Source: Temperatibacter sp965603205 (GTDB lineage: Bacteria; Pseudomonadota; Alphaproteobacteria; Sphingomonadales; Kordiimonadaceae). From it: a stretch of DNA of 64,000 nt. The notes below the pieces were generated by a model that ran no database searches, had not been told where the DNA came from, and saw nothing but the letters and a program-made list of their open reading frames with translations. The DNA lies in the NCBI GenBank assembly GCA_965603205.1, contig CBFDCC010000003.1, positions 1-64,000 on the forward strand. Direction: 5' to 3'. The position numbers were made by a program, and so were the translations under genes. Positions 16,266 to 24,958 of this stretch are shown here, in pieces. The stretch's first letter is position 1; the number at the start of each line of letters is the position of its first letter.

Positions 16266-17042
16266 TTAAAAATGCGCTTTAATTAATGCATTAAACCCTA
16301 TTTGATTGGTTTTCAACGCATCACTATGGTCTATGCCAAATTTATTGAACCAGATATCAATTTCTGTTCCAAAATATAGCTTGCCTGCTGACCATCCCAA
16401 GGCCTTGCCCATATCCCATTTAATTTGTGGGACAATATGTAGATTAGAAGCCTGAGGCCCCCAACCGACCACATAGTCCATAAAACCATCAAAGATTAAA
16501 TCTTGCTCACCTACGTTAATTGTTTTAGCCCAAGCTAAGGTTAGCTGGGCATCATCGAAACCAGCCCCCTGACTAGTATCCTTGCGCGCATAAATATTCA
16601 TATCAACAAATTTAAACCCAGGGACATTAAGCGATGTACCAGCCCCGACAAGCATGGCTTTATGACCACCCTCACCACGCTCAAAATTGGTTGCTATCGA
16701 TAAATCTTTCACAAATCCAGCATCACCCAAGTCAATCAAACCCATTTTATTTAAGCTAAAACGAGGAGAAAATTCACCGTACCAAGTTGAACTGTCATAT
16801 AGATTGTCGTGAAAGTCTATTGTCTCTATAAACATAAACAAATCACCGAACGACCAACCGCTAGCATGCTCTGCCGTAAGTGTTGACATTTTATCACCAG
16901 TGACTTCAAAACCAGCACCCGTTAACAAGCTAACGCTGCTATCGCTCCATAATAATACGTCATCATTAGATGATGCCATTCCTGATACAGCCCCGCCTAG
17001 GGCTAGACTTAATATTGTTCTTTGAAATTGAAATTTTAGCAT
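16266..17042 (-). CDS. Tsx/OmpK-like outer membrane channel
   Basis: Starting at the ATG at 17042 (ribosome binding site ATAAGGA) gives 258 residues with a signal peptide cut after about 25, then alternating aromatic beta-strands and a terminal Phe (LIKAHF). WYGEFSPRFSL, DFHDN and GTEIDIWFNKFGI are typical of the nucleoside-specific Tsx-like channel family. A GTG further upstream at 17066 extends the frame but lacks a ribosome binding site. It is the first gene of the hydrolase-P450-cytochrome operon. Tsx relatives pass nucleosides; here the operon suggests a different small hydrophobic solute. Confidence 0.78.
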   Translation of the reverse strand: MLKFQFQRTILSLALGGAVSGMASSNDDVLLWSDSSVSLLTGAGFEVTGDKMSTLTAEHASGWSFGDLFMFIETIDFHDNLYDSSTWYGEFSPRFSLNKMGLIDLGDAGFVKDLSIATNFERGEGGHKAMLVGAGTSLNVPGFKFVDMNIYARKDTSQGAGFDDAQLTLAWAKTINVGEQDLIFDGFMDYVVGWGPQASNLHIVPQIKWDMGKALGWSAGKLYFGTEIDIWFNKFGIDHSDALKTNQIGFNALIKAHF

Positions 17043-17171
17043 GAGATTTAAATCCTTATACCCCACGAAGTTTTACATAATCCATTTGTAACATTCATCA
17101 CATTTCTGGACTAGTTAATGCTACGTATCTTATTCAATTCAATGCAGAATGCAGTGGCTTAGCGCTAATAA

Positions 17172-20100
17172 TTATTGACCAGCTTCTAAGAAATCCTCAG
17201 CACGTTCAAGATCAACAGAAACTAATGAGGATATCCCTCGTTCGGCCATCGTCACACCGAATAAACGATTCACCCGAGACATAGACACTGCGTTATGGGT
17301 GACTATTAAAAAGCGTGTATTGGTGCGCGCAATCATATCATCCAATAGATTACAGTACCGCTCAACATTGGCATCATCTAATGGTGCATCAACCTCATCC
17401 AGCACACAAATGGGGGCTGGGTTGGTCACGAAGACAGCAAATATCAATGACAACGCCGTCAGCGCCTGCTCTCCACCAGACAGTAACGACAGGGCCTGTA
17501 ATCTCTTACCTGGAGGAGAGGCAAATATCTCTAGTCCTGCGTCTAAAGGATCATCTGATTCAGTGAGTTTTAAATGCGCTTCACCGCCCCCAAACAATGT
17601 GACAAATAATTCACCGAAATGGGCATTCACTTGATCAAAAGCAACTAACAGGCGCTCACGTCCCTCCTTGTTCAAATCATTGATTGCGCTACGTAATCTT
17701 GCAATCGCCTCTTCTAAATCACGTCTCTCACCCACCATATGGCCTAATTGTTCATCAATCTCTTTTAGCTCTTCTTCAGCGCGCAAGTTAACGGCGCCAA
17801 GACGGTCTCTCTCCCGCTTTAAACGTTCTAATGTTTCTTCTAATGTCGCGAGATCAGGCAAATTATCCGATGTTTCAACACCTACCTTTTCAAGAACATG
17901 TGTCGGCGCACATTCAAAACGTTCTCCAATAGTTGAAGCAATAGATTTGCGGCGATCAACACCATTTTCAACAGCAGCATCAAGCCTAATTTGAATTTCT
18001 CTGGCTTCAGCCTGCTTAGAAGTACCATCTTTTAAGGCTGCGTCCTTTTCTGCGAGTTTAGCTTCTGCTGCGACTAATGCATCTGAGCTTTCTTTACGTG
18101 CTTTATCTGCTCTGGCAAGTGCTGATAATAAGTTATCACGCTTACTCGCCATATCGGCGGGCCCAGCCTTCAGGGCATCTAATTGCTTGCCTGCATCAAG
18201 CGATCTTTCACTTAATTCTTTTAATTGCTTGTCGGCACTAGAGACACGCATCATCCAAGATTGTAGCTCAGTAGTTATAGACATCAAACGATCAGCACGA
18301 GCAACCGTCTCTCGATGTAAACTGTCATAGCGTGTTCTAGCCTCACTCAATGCGGCCCGCAGTTTCTCTACGCCAGCGCGCTGCTCACGCAGGGTGCTTT
18401 CAAGGCCGTCAATATTAGGAAGCTCGCCAATTTTATCTGCAATGCCCTTATGTCGCTCCTTATTATCTTTATTTTCTAATTTTAGGCGCTCCATCGCTTC
18501 TTTGATGCCTGTAGATCTTGTTGCCCTACGACTAGCCTCATGCTCTGCGGCAACGAAAGCACGCCTAGCTACTTGCAAGCTACGCTCTGATTCCGCGCGA
18601 CTTTCTCTAGCAAGAGTTTCCACCGTCTTAGCCTCATTAAAAGCCGCATCAGTAGTGAGAACTTTTTCTGCAATAGATACACTATTTTCTTCAGCTTCTA
18701 TCAGTTGCCCTTCTAGCTCTACTAGACGATTGCGATGTTCAAGCCTAAGAGCAGCGCGACTAGCAGCACCCGCCTTTTTAACAAAACCATCCCAGCGCCA
18801 CATATTACCTTCTACATCAACAATGCGCTGCCCAGCTTTCAAATGCTCAGCGAGTTCAATACCTTTATTAACGCCCTCTTCGATAAATCCCGTTAACGCG
18901 CAGCGACGCATAAGCTCAGCTGGCACCTCTACAAAATCTCCTAAAGCTGTTATGCCTTTTGGCCAGTCACACGCGCCATCATAATTGGATAGAGCAGTCC
19001 AAAAACGACTTTCCTGATCATCGGTGGAAGCATCAATATCCTCACCGAACACAGCCCCAACAGCAACCTCATAGCCTGCGCGCGCCTTTATACCTTCTGA
19101 TACGGGGGTAATATTATTACTATTGCCGCCGTCTAGTAAATCCTGCAAAGACTTAACTTCTGAGCTTAATGTATTAAAAGCGCTATCGGCCGTAGCCTGC
19201 TCAGCTTGCGCCGTGCTTAATGCCTCTCGTGCTTTTGATGCCTCTAATTCTGCTTTTTCAACGGCGTCACCAGCATCGTTGCGCACCTTCTCACCAACAG
19301 TCACAGCCTTTTCAGCTTCTTTAACACCAGCAGCAGTTTTATCACTGGCTTCCAACTGCTCTAGTTCTAGCTTCAGCCGTTTATCATCAGCCTCAAGACG
19401 CTCAAGACGGCGATTAATTGCCAGCAAGTCACTCTCTAAACTAGACTTGCGCGCTCTGGCCTGTGCTGCTTGCTCGTTAAGCTTATCAAATTCAGCCTCG
19501 GCGGTGCCAGCGAGCTTTATGGCAGAATCCAGCGTTTCCTTCGCCAGTTGCTCAGCCTCTTTTTCGCTATCCTTATCAGATTCTAAGCGTATTTTTTCTT
19601 TAGATAAGCGCTCAGATGCATCTTTGGCATCATTTGCAATCTCTTGTTCGCGCTCTTTATCAACTTCGATCTGCTCAATACGCGCGCTCAAATTCACCAT
19701 GGTATCTTCACGGCGGCGTTGCTCAGCGTCTAAATTTTCTTTTTCAATATTCAAACGCTGTAATGCAGCAGATGCTTCTGCGTCCTTATTGCGCAAATCA
19801 GGTAACTCGGCTGCGGTTATCACTTGCTCTTTACTAAGTGCACTCACGCGGCCTGTGAAATCCTGAACAACCTTGTCAGCCTCACGCAAACGACGCTCTA
19901 GCTCAATCACTTCCTCGGACGCGGTTATCCATTTTATATAAAGTAAACTTGCCTCAGCTTGGCGTACATCACCAGCAATTGATCTATAACGCTGCGCTTG
20001 TTTTGCTTGACGCTTTAAGCTGTTGATCTGGGTTTCCATCTGACCAACCACATCTTGCAAGCGGGTTAGATTACCCTCAGCGCCTTTTAGTCGTGACTCA

Positions 20101-20639
20101 GCCTCTTTACGGCGTTGATGCAGACCAGATATACCCGCGGCCTCTTCTAGGATTGCACGGCGTTCCTGCGGCTTGGCATTAATCAGTGCGCCAATGCGGC
20201 CCTGTGATACCAGCGCAGGTGAATGCGCGCCCGTAGCTGCGTCTGCAAAGAGTAGCTGCACATCTTTTTGACGAACATCCTTGCCGTTTATACGGTATGA
20301 AGAGCCACTATCACGCTCAATACGGCGTGTAACCTCGATCACATCATGATCGTTATAGCCTGCGGGGGCAGTTTTTTCAAAATTATCAAGAACAAGAGTA
20401 ACTTCAGCTAGGTTTCTGGCGGGACGTTTACCCGTACCAGCAAAGATCACATCATCCATGCCAGCGCCACGTAATGATTTAGCGCGGTTTTCACCCATTA
20501 CCCAACGAATAGCCTCAAGGAGATTGGATTTTCCACAGCCGTTAGGGCCAACAACGCCTGTCAGACCGGGCTCAATATGAAGCTCGGTCGGTTCGACGAA
20601 GGACTTAAACCCTGAAAGTCTGAGCCGTGAAAAATGCAT
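17172..20639 (-). CDS. smc: Chromosome segregation ATPase SMC
   Basis: 1155 residues in full SMC order: Walker A GPNGCGKS at 31-38, coiled coil to about 480, hinge at about 490-630 (NITPVSEGIKARAGYEVAVG), return coiled coil, then signature LSGGEQALTALSL near 1053 and Walker B VLDEVDAPLDD. It forms the ring that loops and organises DNA, in alphaproteobacteria loaded by ParB at the origin. It lies in the smc / DsbA-like / DUF721 / mutY block frequent in the class. The Q-loop VSQGRIGAL and D-loop are intact, so it should be active. Confidence 0.97.
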   Translation of the reverse strand: MHFSRLRLSGFKSFVEPTELHIEPGLTGVVGPNGCGKSNLLEAIRWVMGENRAKSLRGAGMDDVIFAGTGKRPARNLAEVTLVLDNFEKTAPAGYNDHDVIEVTRRIERDSGSSYRINGKDVRQKDVQLLFADAATGAHSPALVSQGRIGALINAKPQERRAILEEAAGISGLHQRRKEAESRLKGAEGNLTRLQDVVGQMETQINSLKRQAKQAQRYRSIAGDVRQAEASLLYIKWITASEEVIELERRLREADKVVQDFTGRVSALSKEQVITAAELPDLRNKDAEASAALQRLNIEKENLDAEQRRREDTMVNLSARIEQIEVDKEREQEIANDAKDASERLSKEKIRLESDKDSEKEAEQLAKETLDSAIKLAGTAEAEFDKLNEQAAQARARKSSLESDLLAINRRLERLEADDKRLKLELEQLEASDKTAAGVKEAEKAVTVGEKVRNDAGDAVEKAELEASKAREALSTAQAEQATADSAFNTLSSEVKSLQDLLDGGNSNNITPVSEGIKARAGYEVAVGAVFGEDIDASTDDQESRFWTALSNYDGACDWPKGITALGDFVEVPAELMRRCALTGFIEEGVNKGIELAEHLKAGQRIVDVEGNMWRWDGFVKKAGAASRAALRLEHRNRLVELEGQLIEAEENSVSIAEKVLTTDAAFNEAKTVETLARESRAESERSLQVARRAFVAAEHEASRRATRSTGIKEAMERLKLENKDNKERHKGIADKIGELPNIDGLESTLREQRAGVEKLRAALSEARTRYDSLHRETVARADRLMSITTELQSWMMRVSSADKQLKELSERSLDAGKQLDALKAGPADMASKRDNLLSALARADKARKESSDALVAAEAKLAEKDAALKDGTSKQAEAREIQIRLDAAVENGVDRRKSIASTIGERFECAPTHVLEKVGVETSDNLPDLATLEETLERLKRERDRLGAVNLRAEEELKEIDEQLGHMVGERRDLEEAIARLRSAINDLNKEGRERLLVAFDQVNAHFGELFVTLFGGGEAHLKLTESDDPLDAGLEIFASPPGKRLQALSLLSGGEQALTALSLIFAVFVTNPAPICVLDEVDAPLDDANVERYCNLLDDMIARTNTRFLIVTHNAVSMSRVNRLFGVTMAERGISSLVSVDLERAEDFLEAGQ

Positions 20640-20665
20640 TTACCCTAAAACCTCCCCAGAGATTA

Positions 20666-20696
20666 AGAAGCATCTCTTACTATTAAAGATGCTTCT
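20666..20696. terminator. Hairpin between the DsbA-like gene and smc
   Basis: AGAAGCATCT pairs perfectly with AGATGCTTCT around an 11-base loop. The plus side is followed by ATTTTTTATT; on the minus strand the tail is only TTAATCT, so it would act there as a weak terminator or attenuator between the two codirectional minus-strand genes. Confidence 0.6.
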
Positions 20697-20707
20697 ATTT
20701 TTTATTA

Positions 20708-21319
20708 CTATTGATCATCTAGTACTTTGATCAAATTCTCCAGAGATGGGACATCCACCTTTGCGCCGTTAACAATCAATGTTGGTGTTGCATTAACGCC
20801 ATAGGTTTTCTGGCCACCCTGTGTCATCTCAACAAGATGCTTGTGCATGTCTGTATTGGCCAGACAACGATCAAACTTCACACGACTGATGCCGACCTTA
20901 CGAGCAATAGATGCTAAGGCAGTGATGGGGTCTTTAGACTGCACCCAATCGCGTTGACGAGCAAATAACACTTTCATCAACTTCTTGGCCGTCTCTTCAT
21001 TAGAGCAACGAGAAATTGTAGAGGCCGCTAGGTCAACGCGGTTCATAACAAAGTTACGGTAAACAAGGCGTGCCTTGCCCGTATCGATATATTTTTCCTT
21101 AATCGTTGGCATTACGGTTGCTGCGAAAGTGGCGCAATGCGGGCAAGTTGTTGATGCATATTCAATGATTTCAATCGGTGCATTAACATCACCATAAACG
21201 ATATCACCATAATGACCTTCAACTGCGGCCGCCGTCGTTGCTGCTGGTGCCGTCTCGTCTGCACTCGCATATGTAGTCAACAATAGTGCAGCTACAAAAA
21301 TTCCAAATATCCGTCTCAC
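20708..21319 (-). CDS. DsbA-family thiol:disulfide oxidoreductase (periplasmic)
   Basis: 203 residues with a cleavable signal peptide (cut near ASA, residue 20), a thioredoxin fold with the active site TTCPHC near 57-62 and cis-Pro in NATPTLIVNG near 177. The CPHC site and helical insertion match the alphaproteobacterial DsbA/BdbD-like group that oxidises or isomerises disulfides in exported proteins. An extra Cys pair (SRCSNE, DRCLAN) could form a structural disulfide. It sits between DUF721 and smc, its usual place in this class. Confidence 0.9.
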   Translation of the reverse strand: MRRIFGIFVAALLLTTYASADETAPAATTAAAVEGHYGDIVYGDVNAPIEIIEYASTTCPHCATFAATVMPTIKEKYIDTGKARLVYRNFVMNRVDLAASTISRCSNEETAKKLMKVLFARQRDWVQSKDPITALASIARKVGISRVKFDRCLANTDMHKHLVEMTQGGQKTYGVNATPTLIVNGAKVDVPSLENLIKVLDDQ

Positions 21320-21378
21320 AAAGCTTCCTCTTCATTTAATATTATACGGCCTTAAACATCTAGCCATTCATTCTTATA

Positions 21379-21915
21379 TTATTGTTTATCCTGATTTTCA
21401 CTTCTACGCAAAACAGATTCCATCATTTTAGCAACTGTTTTCTGTAAATCGGTGGCTTTACCCGCTCCTTTAGTCAGCGCAAGCACTTCATCCAGCTTTT
21501 TTCGGCCAGAAATAGATAATGGGGGCACGACTGCGGCCTTTTTAGGGCGACGTTTGGGCAATGGCCCTTGGCGAATCGCTAACTTTGCTACAGCCTTATA
21601 CCCAAAATAGCGGTTAACACTCTCTATGATGCGTGGCTCATGGTGTTGCAGCATTGTAGCAAAGGCTGCCTCTGTGCGTACATCCAGCGTTGCGCCCATG
21701 CGTTCACCACGTGGGAATCGCAGCTGCAATGGAATTACAACATCAGCTAGATCGGTGCCCACAATAAGACTCCAGCGCGTTAAAACCTCTGCGCTAATAA
21801 AACCACGCCGTCTAATAGCCTTGGACAGCAATTTAGTCGCCACTTTACCTGCGCGCTGGGTTTTCCAGCTACGATATGAATTCTGTTTTTCTTCTTTTGA
21901 CTTTTGATATGCCAT
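21379..21915 (-). CDS. DUF721 protein, DciA-like
   Basis: 178 residues carrying the DUF721 fold at about 20-115 (LLSKAIRRRGF, LTRWSLIVGTDLADV, LDVRTEAAFATMLQHHEPRI). DUF721 includes DciA, which in bacteria lacking DnaC/DnaI interacts with the replicative helicase DnaB and helps load it. The Arg/Lys-rich tail (KRRPKKAAV) is consistent with nucleic acid binding. It is divergent from mutY (86 bp apart) and codirectional with the DsbA-like gene. The helicase-loader role is from family knowledge. Confidence 0.85.
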   Translation of the reverse strand: MAYQKSKEEKQNSYRSWKTQRAGKVATKLLSKAIRRRGFISAEVLTRWSLIVGTDLADVVIPLQLRFPRGERMGATLDVRTEAAFATMLQHHEPRIIESVNRYFGYKAVAKLAIRQGPLPKRRPKKAAVVPPLSISGRKKLDEVLALTKGAGKATDLQKTVAKMMESVLRRSENQDKQ

Positions 21916-22001
21916 GGGCCAAGACTAAGCCCACATAACTTCTATTTCAAGTATATAGGCACCCCGAGTGATAATAGGCCCAGTAAAGTGATACCTACAA
22001 A

Positions 22002-23042
22002 TTGATAAAAGACATCGCCCCTGCGCTATTAAATTGGTATGATCAGCATAGGCGTAGCCTACCATGGCGCGCTGAAATGGGTGAAGTAGCCGATCCATAC
22101 CATGTGTGGATAAGCGAGATTATGTTGCAGCAAACAACTGTCGCCACCGTGAAAAGTTATTTTGAAAAATTCTTGAGACTTTGGCCAACAGTAATGGATT
22201 TAGCAACTAGCCCACAAGAAGATATCCTGCGCGAATGGGCAGGCCTTGGATATTATGCCCGCGCCCGCAATCTACATAAATGTGCAGGTGTTGTCGCAAA
22301 GGAGCATGGCGGTAATTTTCCTGACAGTTATGATCAGCTTATCACCCTGCCCGGCATTGGTGATTATACGGCCGCGGCCATCGCCTCTATCGCCTTTGGT
22401 AAATCAGAGCCTGTTGTAGACAGTAATGTGGAGCGTGTTGTTAGTCGCCTGTACCGTATCACTGATGAACTACCAAAAGCCAAAGTACCTATAAAAGCTA
22501 AAACAGTAAAATTAACGCCCAAGGAAAGGGCTGGTGATTACGCGCAGGCGATGATGGACCTGGGGTCATCCATATGCACGCCAAAAAATCCTAAATGCGG
22601 TGAATGCCCTCTAAGTAACCATTGCAAGGCATATAAGCGTGGTGACGCAGAAACATATCCTCGCAAAGCACCAAAAAAAGCCCGCCCCATCAGACGGTCA
22701 ATCGCCTTTTATCTTATCTGTGATGGTCATATCTATCTAGAACGCAGACCTGAGAAAGGGTTGCTCGGCGGCATGCTGGGCTTGCCCCACAATCCTTGGG
22801 TAGAACGCGCAACTATTCCAACGCTGGGTGAAGCAAAAATGAGCGCGCCTATTAAGGCGACTTGGTCTAAACTAGACGGCATGGCATCCCATACTTTCAC
22901 GCATTTCCATCTGGAAACCGAGGTTTACATGGGCAAGGTTAAAACAAAGCCAAACAGCCTACAGGGTGAATGGCATGCCATAAAGACCATCAACAAAGCA
23001 GGCTTGCCTACGGTTTTTAAAAAGATGGTAGAATTGAGATAA
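22002..23042 (+). CDS. mutY: A/G-specific adenine glycosylase MutY
   Basis: 346 residues: N-terminal helix-hairpin-helix glycosylase with catalytic Glu in SEIMLQQTTVATV, HhH motif LPGIGDYTAAAI, catalytic Asp in VDSNVERV, the [4Fe-4S] cluster ligands CTPKNPKCGECPLSNHC near 187-203, and a C-terminal NUDIX-like domain that reads 8-oxoG. It removes adenine mispaired with 8-oxoguanine. It starts at TTG, since the frame has a TAA 18 bp upstream and no ATG. Its 3' end (22979-23035) recurs at 24832-24888. Confidence 0.96.
   Translation: MIKDIAPALLNWYDQHRRSLPWRAEMGEVADPYHVWISEIMLQQTTVATVKSYFEKFLRLWPTVMDLATSPQEDILREWAGLGYYARARNLHKCAGVVAKEHGGNFPDSYDQLITLPGIGDYTAAAIASIAFGKSEPVVDSNVERVVSRLYRITDELPKAKVPIKAKTVKLTPKERAGDYAQAMMDLGSSICTPKNPKCGECPLSNHCKAYKRGDAETYPRKAPKKARPIRRSIAFYLICDGHIYLERRPEKGLLGGMLGLPHNPWVERATIPTLGEAKMSAPIKATWSKLDGMASHTFTHFHLETEVYMGKVKTKPNSLQGEWHAIKTINKAGLPTVFKKMVELR
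22979..23035 (+). repeat. Direct repeat unit at the mutY 3' end
   Basis: This 57-bp stretch encodes the C-terminal AIKTINKAGLPTVFKKMVEL region of MutY and matches 24832-24888 at 51 of 57 positions in the same orientation. The two units flank one glycosyltransferase-like gene. Confidence 0.88.
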
Positions 23043-23062
23043 CTATTAAATTTAACTGATAT

Positions 23063-24652
23063 TTATGCTTCACTCAAATTATCTACATGGGCTTGATATT
23101 CCTGCATAATACGATCCACATAAGGCGCTCTACTACCAAGTGGTTGAGCCGCCGCCATAGCCTTTAAAACAAAAGCATCATAAATAGTTTTGTCTGTGAC
23201 TAAAAGATTGGCCATATACAGAATACCCGCATAATCTTTATAGTCAGGCATTTCCATCATTGCCTGCCCTGCATCGCCTTCTCTCAAGGCAAGTGGCGGT
23301 AATCCAGCGCTCATTGCATAAACAATAGACCCCCCTCCACCTTTTTTACTAACATTGATATAAGCGTCACACATACTATAGAAAGCCATTACCTGAGATT
23401 GATATCCTGTATAGATAACCCTTCCCTTCAAAGAAGGATTTAGATTGTATAACTTCTCGGGCTTGGCATAAATTCCAGCTAGTGCAATATAAGCATTTGG
23501 AATAGTTATTATTTCCTCAAATAAATCTAATATATCTGGTGTTAATTCATTATCTAGTCGGGTACTTACCGCTGCAAAAACAAAAGCATCTTCTGGTATG
23601 CCATATTCAGATCGATCAAGTGCATCCTCTCTAGCTGGCAGGTCGAAACCTGGGTAAAGAGTATATCGATATAAATCTGACATCTCATGTGTTTCTATTA
23701 TTTTTTGTTCTAATTCTGTAGGGTCTTCTCGCATATTAAAATTACAATTAACCGCGTAAGGCAATCCTTTAGCTGTCGGGTAACGCATCGTAAAGCGACC
23801 AGTATCAAAAAGCTCTGAAACTGTATTCATCATACTAGCTGAAACTATTAACGAAGGATCATACTCTTCGATTCTTGTCACACAGTTTATGATGCTATCT
23901 TCGGAAAACTCTCTATTTGGGGGCTGATAAATTCCATATGAACTCCCCCCAAATGATATACTACTTGTCCCTGAATATTGATCAAACACATTTAGGCCCT
24001 TCGCTGGAATCATTGCCCCACCAACCTTAGGTCCAGGCTCTAATGTATTCACAATCATAACTTCAAAACCATGGTTTTGAGTTAAATACTTTGCTATTGT
24101 TAAGGATGATTTAGAGGGACCATGGGTTCCACCAAGTAATTGAATAGTCAATACTACAGCTCTTTTGTTAGCCTTAAATTCTTTTTTAAGGGCAACGTTT
24201 TCTTCCCTGAGTCTCTTTTGTATCTGTTTAACATTTTCTGCATAGAGGCGCCTGATATAGTCCTTTTGGTCCTCATCGATCATGCCTGAATAGAATGCAT
24301 ACTCTTCAAACATATGTACTTCAAAGTTGATGACATCTGAAATTCTATCAATCAGGTCCATTTCTTCATGGAGTTTCTTTAGATTATTAAACGCATCATT
24401 AAATTCAGCTTTGTCATTTGTTAAAAAACTCAGCAAACACTTGCTCAACCAACGTGTTAAAGGCGTTTTTGCCTCCGAGCGCCTTAATATATTTTCTAAT
24501 TTTTTTGCGGCCTCTGTCGTCTTAGAAGGCATATTTTTAATGAAATGATATAATAAGGCAGACTCATCAATCAGCACTCTGGCTGCAGGAGAATTCCCAT
24601 TACCTTTATAAGAAAACAACCTTTTAAAATATTCTTCTAAATCTAAACTCAT
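23063..24652 (-). CDS. GT-B-like glycosyltransferase, paralogue A
   Basis: 529 residues. The N-terminal 150 are helical and charged. From about 165 a GT-B-like fold begins (VVLTIQLLGGTHGPSKSSL), and the C-terminal donor half has FVFAAVSTRLDNELTPDI, RVIYTGYQSQV and CDAYINVSKKGGGGSIVYAM, the last being the Gly-rich sugar-nucleotide-binding motif of GT4/GT41-like enzymes. It is clearly paralogous to the gene at 24959 (shared GTHGPSKS/LTHAPTKS, FFQPP/IYQPP and donor motif). It probably builds a surface glycan. It lies between the two copies of the mutY 3' end. Confidence 0.7.
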   Translation of the reverse strand: MSLDLEEYFKRLFSYKGNGNSPAARVLIDESALLYHFIKNMPSKTTEAAKKLENILRRSEAKTPLTRWLSKCLLSFLTNDKAEFNDAFNNLKKLHEEMDLIDRISDVINFEVHMFEEYAFYSGMIDEDQKDYIRRLYAENVKQIQKRLREENVALKKEFKANKRAVVLTIQLLGGTHGPSKSSLTIAKYLTQNHGFEVMIVNTLEPGPKVGGAMIPAKGLNVFDQYSGTSSISFGGSSYGIYQPPNREFSEDSIINCVTRIEEYDPSLIVSASMMNTVSELFDTGRFTMRYPTAKGLPYAVNCNFNMREDPTELEQKIIETHEMSDLYRYTLYPGFDLPAREDALDRSEYGIPEDAFVFAAVSTRLDNELTPDILDLFEEIITIPNAYIALAGIYAKPEKLYNLNPSLKGRVIYTGYQSQVMAFYSMCDAYINVSKKGGGGSIVYAMSAGLPPLALREGDAGQAMMEMPDYKDYAGILYMANLLVTDKTIYDAFVLKAMAAAQPLGSRAPYVDRIMQEYQAHVDNLSEA

Positions 24653-24828
24653 AGGACCCCACTCAAACCATTAAAATTTTACTAAAATATTATGTCTAAA
24701 TTACTCTAACAGAGTATATTGATGCTAAACAATATATGATTTACGTATATTGAAAGACATCTACACCACAGCTTCTTAAGCTAGCTAATAACACAAATAG
24801 AAAACCTTTTTAATTCATCCCATATAAA

Positions 24829-24904
24829 CGTCATAAAGACTATCAATAAAGCAGGGTTGTCTACGGTTTTTAAAAAGGCGGTAGAATTAAAGCTCTTAAA
24901 ATAG
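24829..24904 (+). pseudogene. Duplicated 3' end of mutY
   Basis: The plus-strand frame reads IKTINKAGLSTVFKKAVEL then KLLK and a TAG at 24902-24904; MutY itself ends IKTINKAGLPTVFKKMVEL then R and stop. Identity is 51/57 over 24832-24888. Four of seven changed codons are synonymous and the tail differs, as in a diverged functional allele. There is no start or upstream mutY sequence here, so it is a non-functional scar. Confidence 0.88.
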
Positions 24905-24958
24905 AACTTTATTATTGTATATTAATTGGTTAGCATAATTATAGTTAAGGGTATATTT

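Noticed and set aside
19123..19866. Plus-strand frame of 247 codons inside smc
   Set aside because: Ser/Ala-rich shadow of the SMC coiled coil, which is compositionally biased; no start signals.
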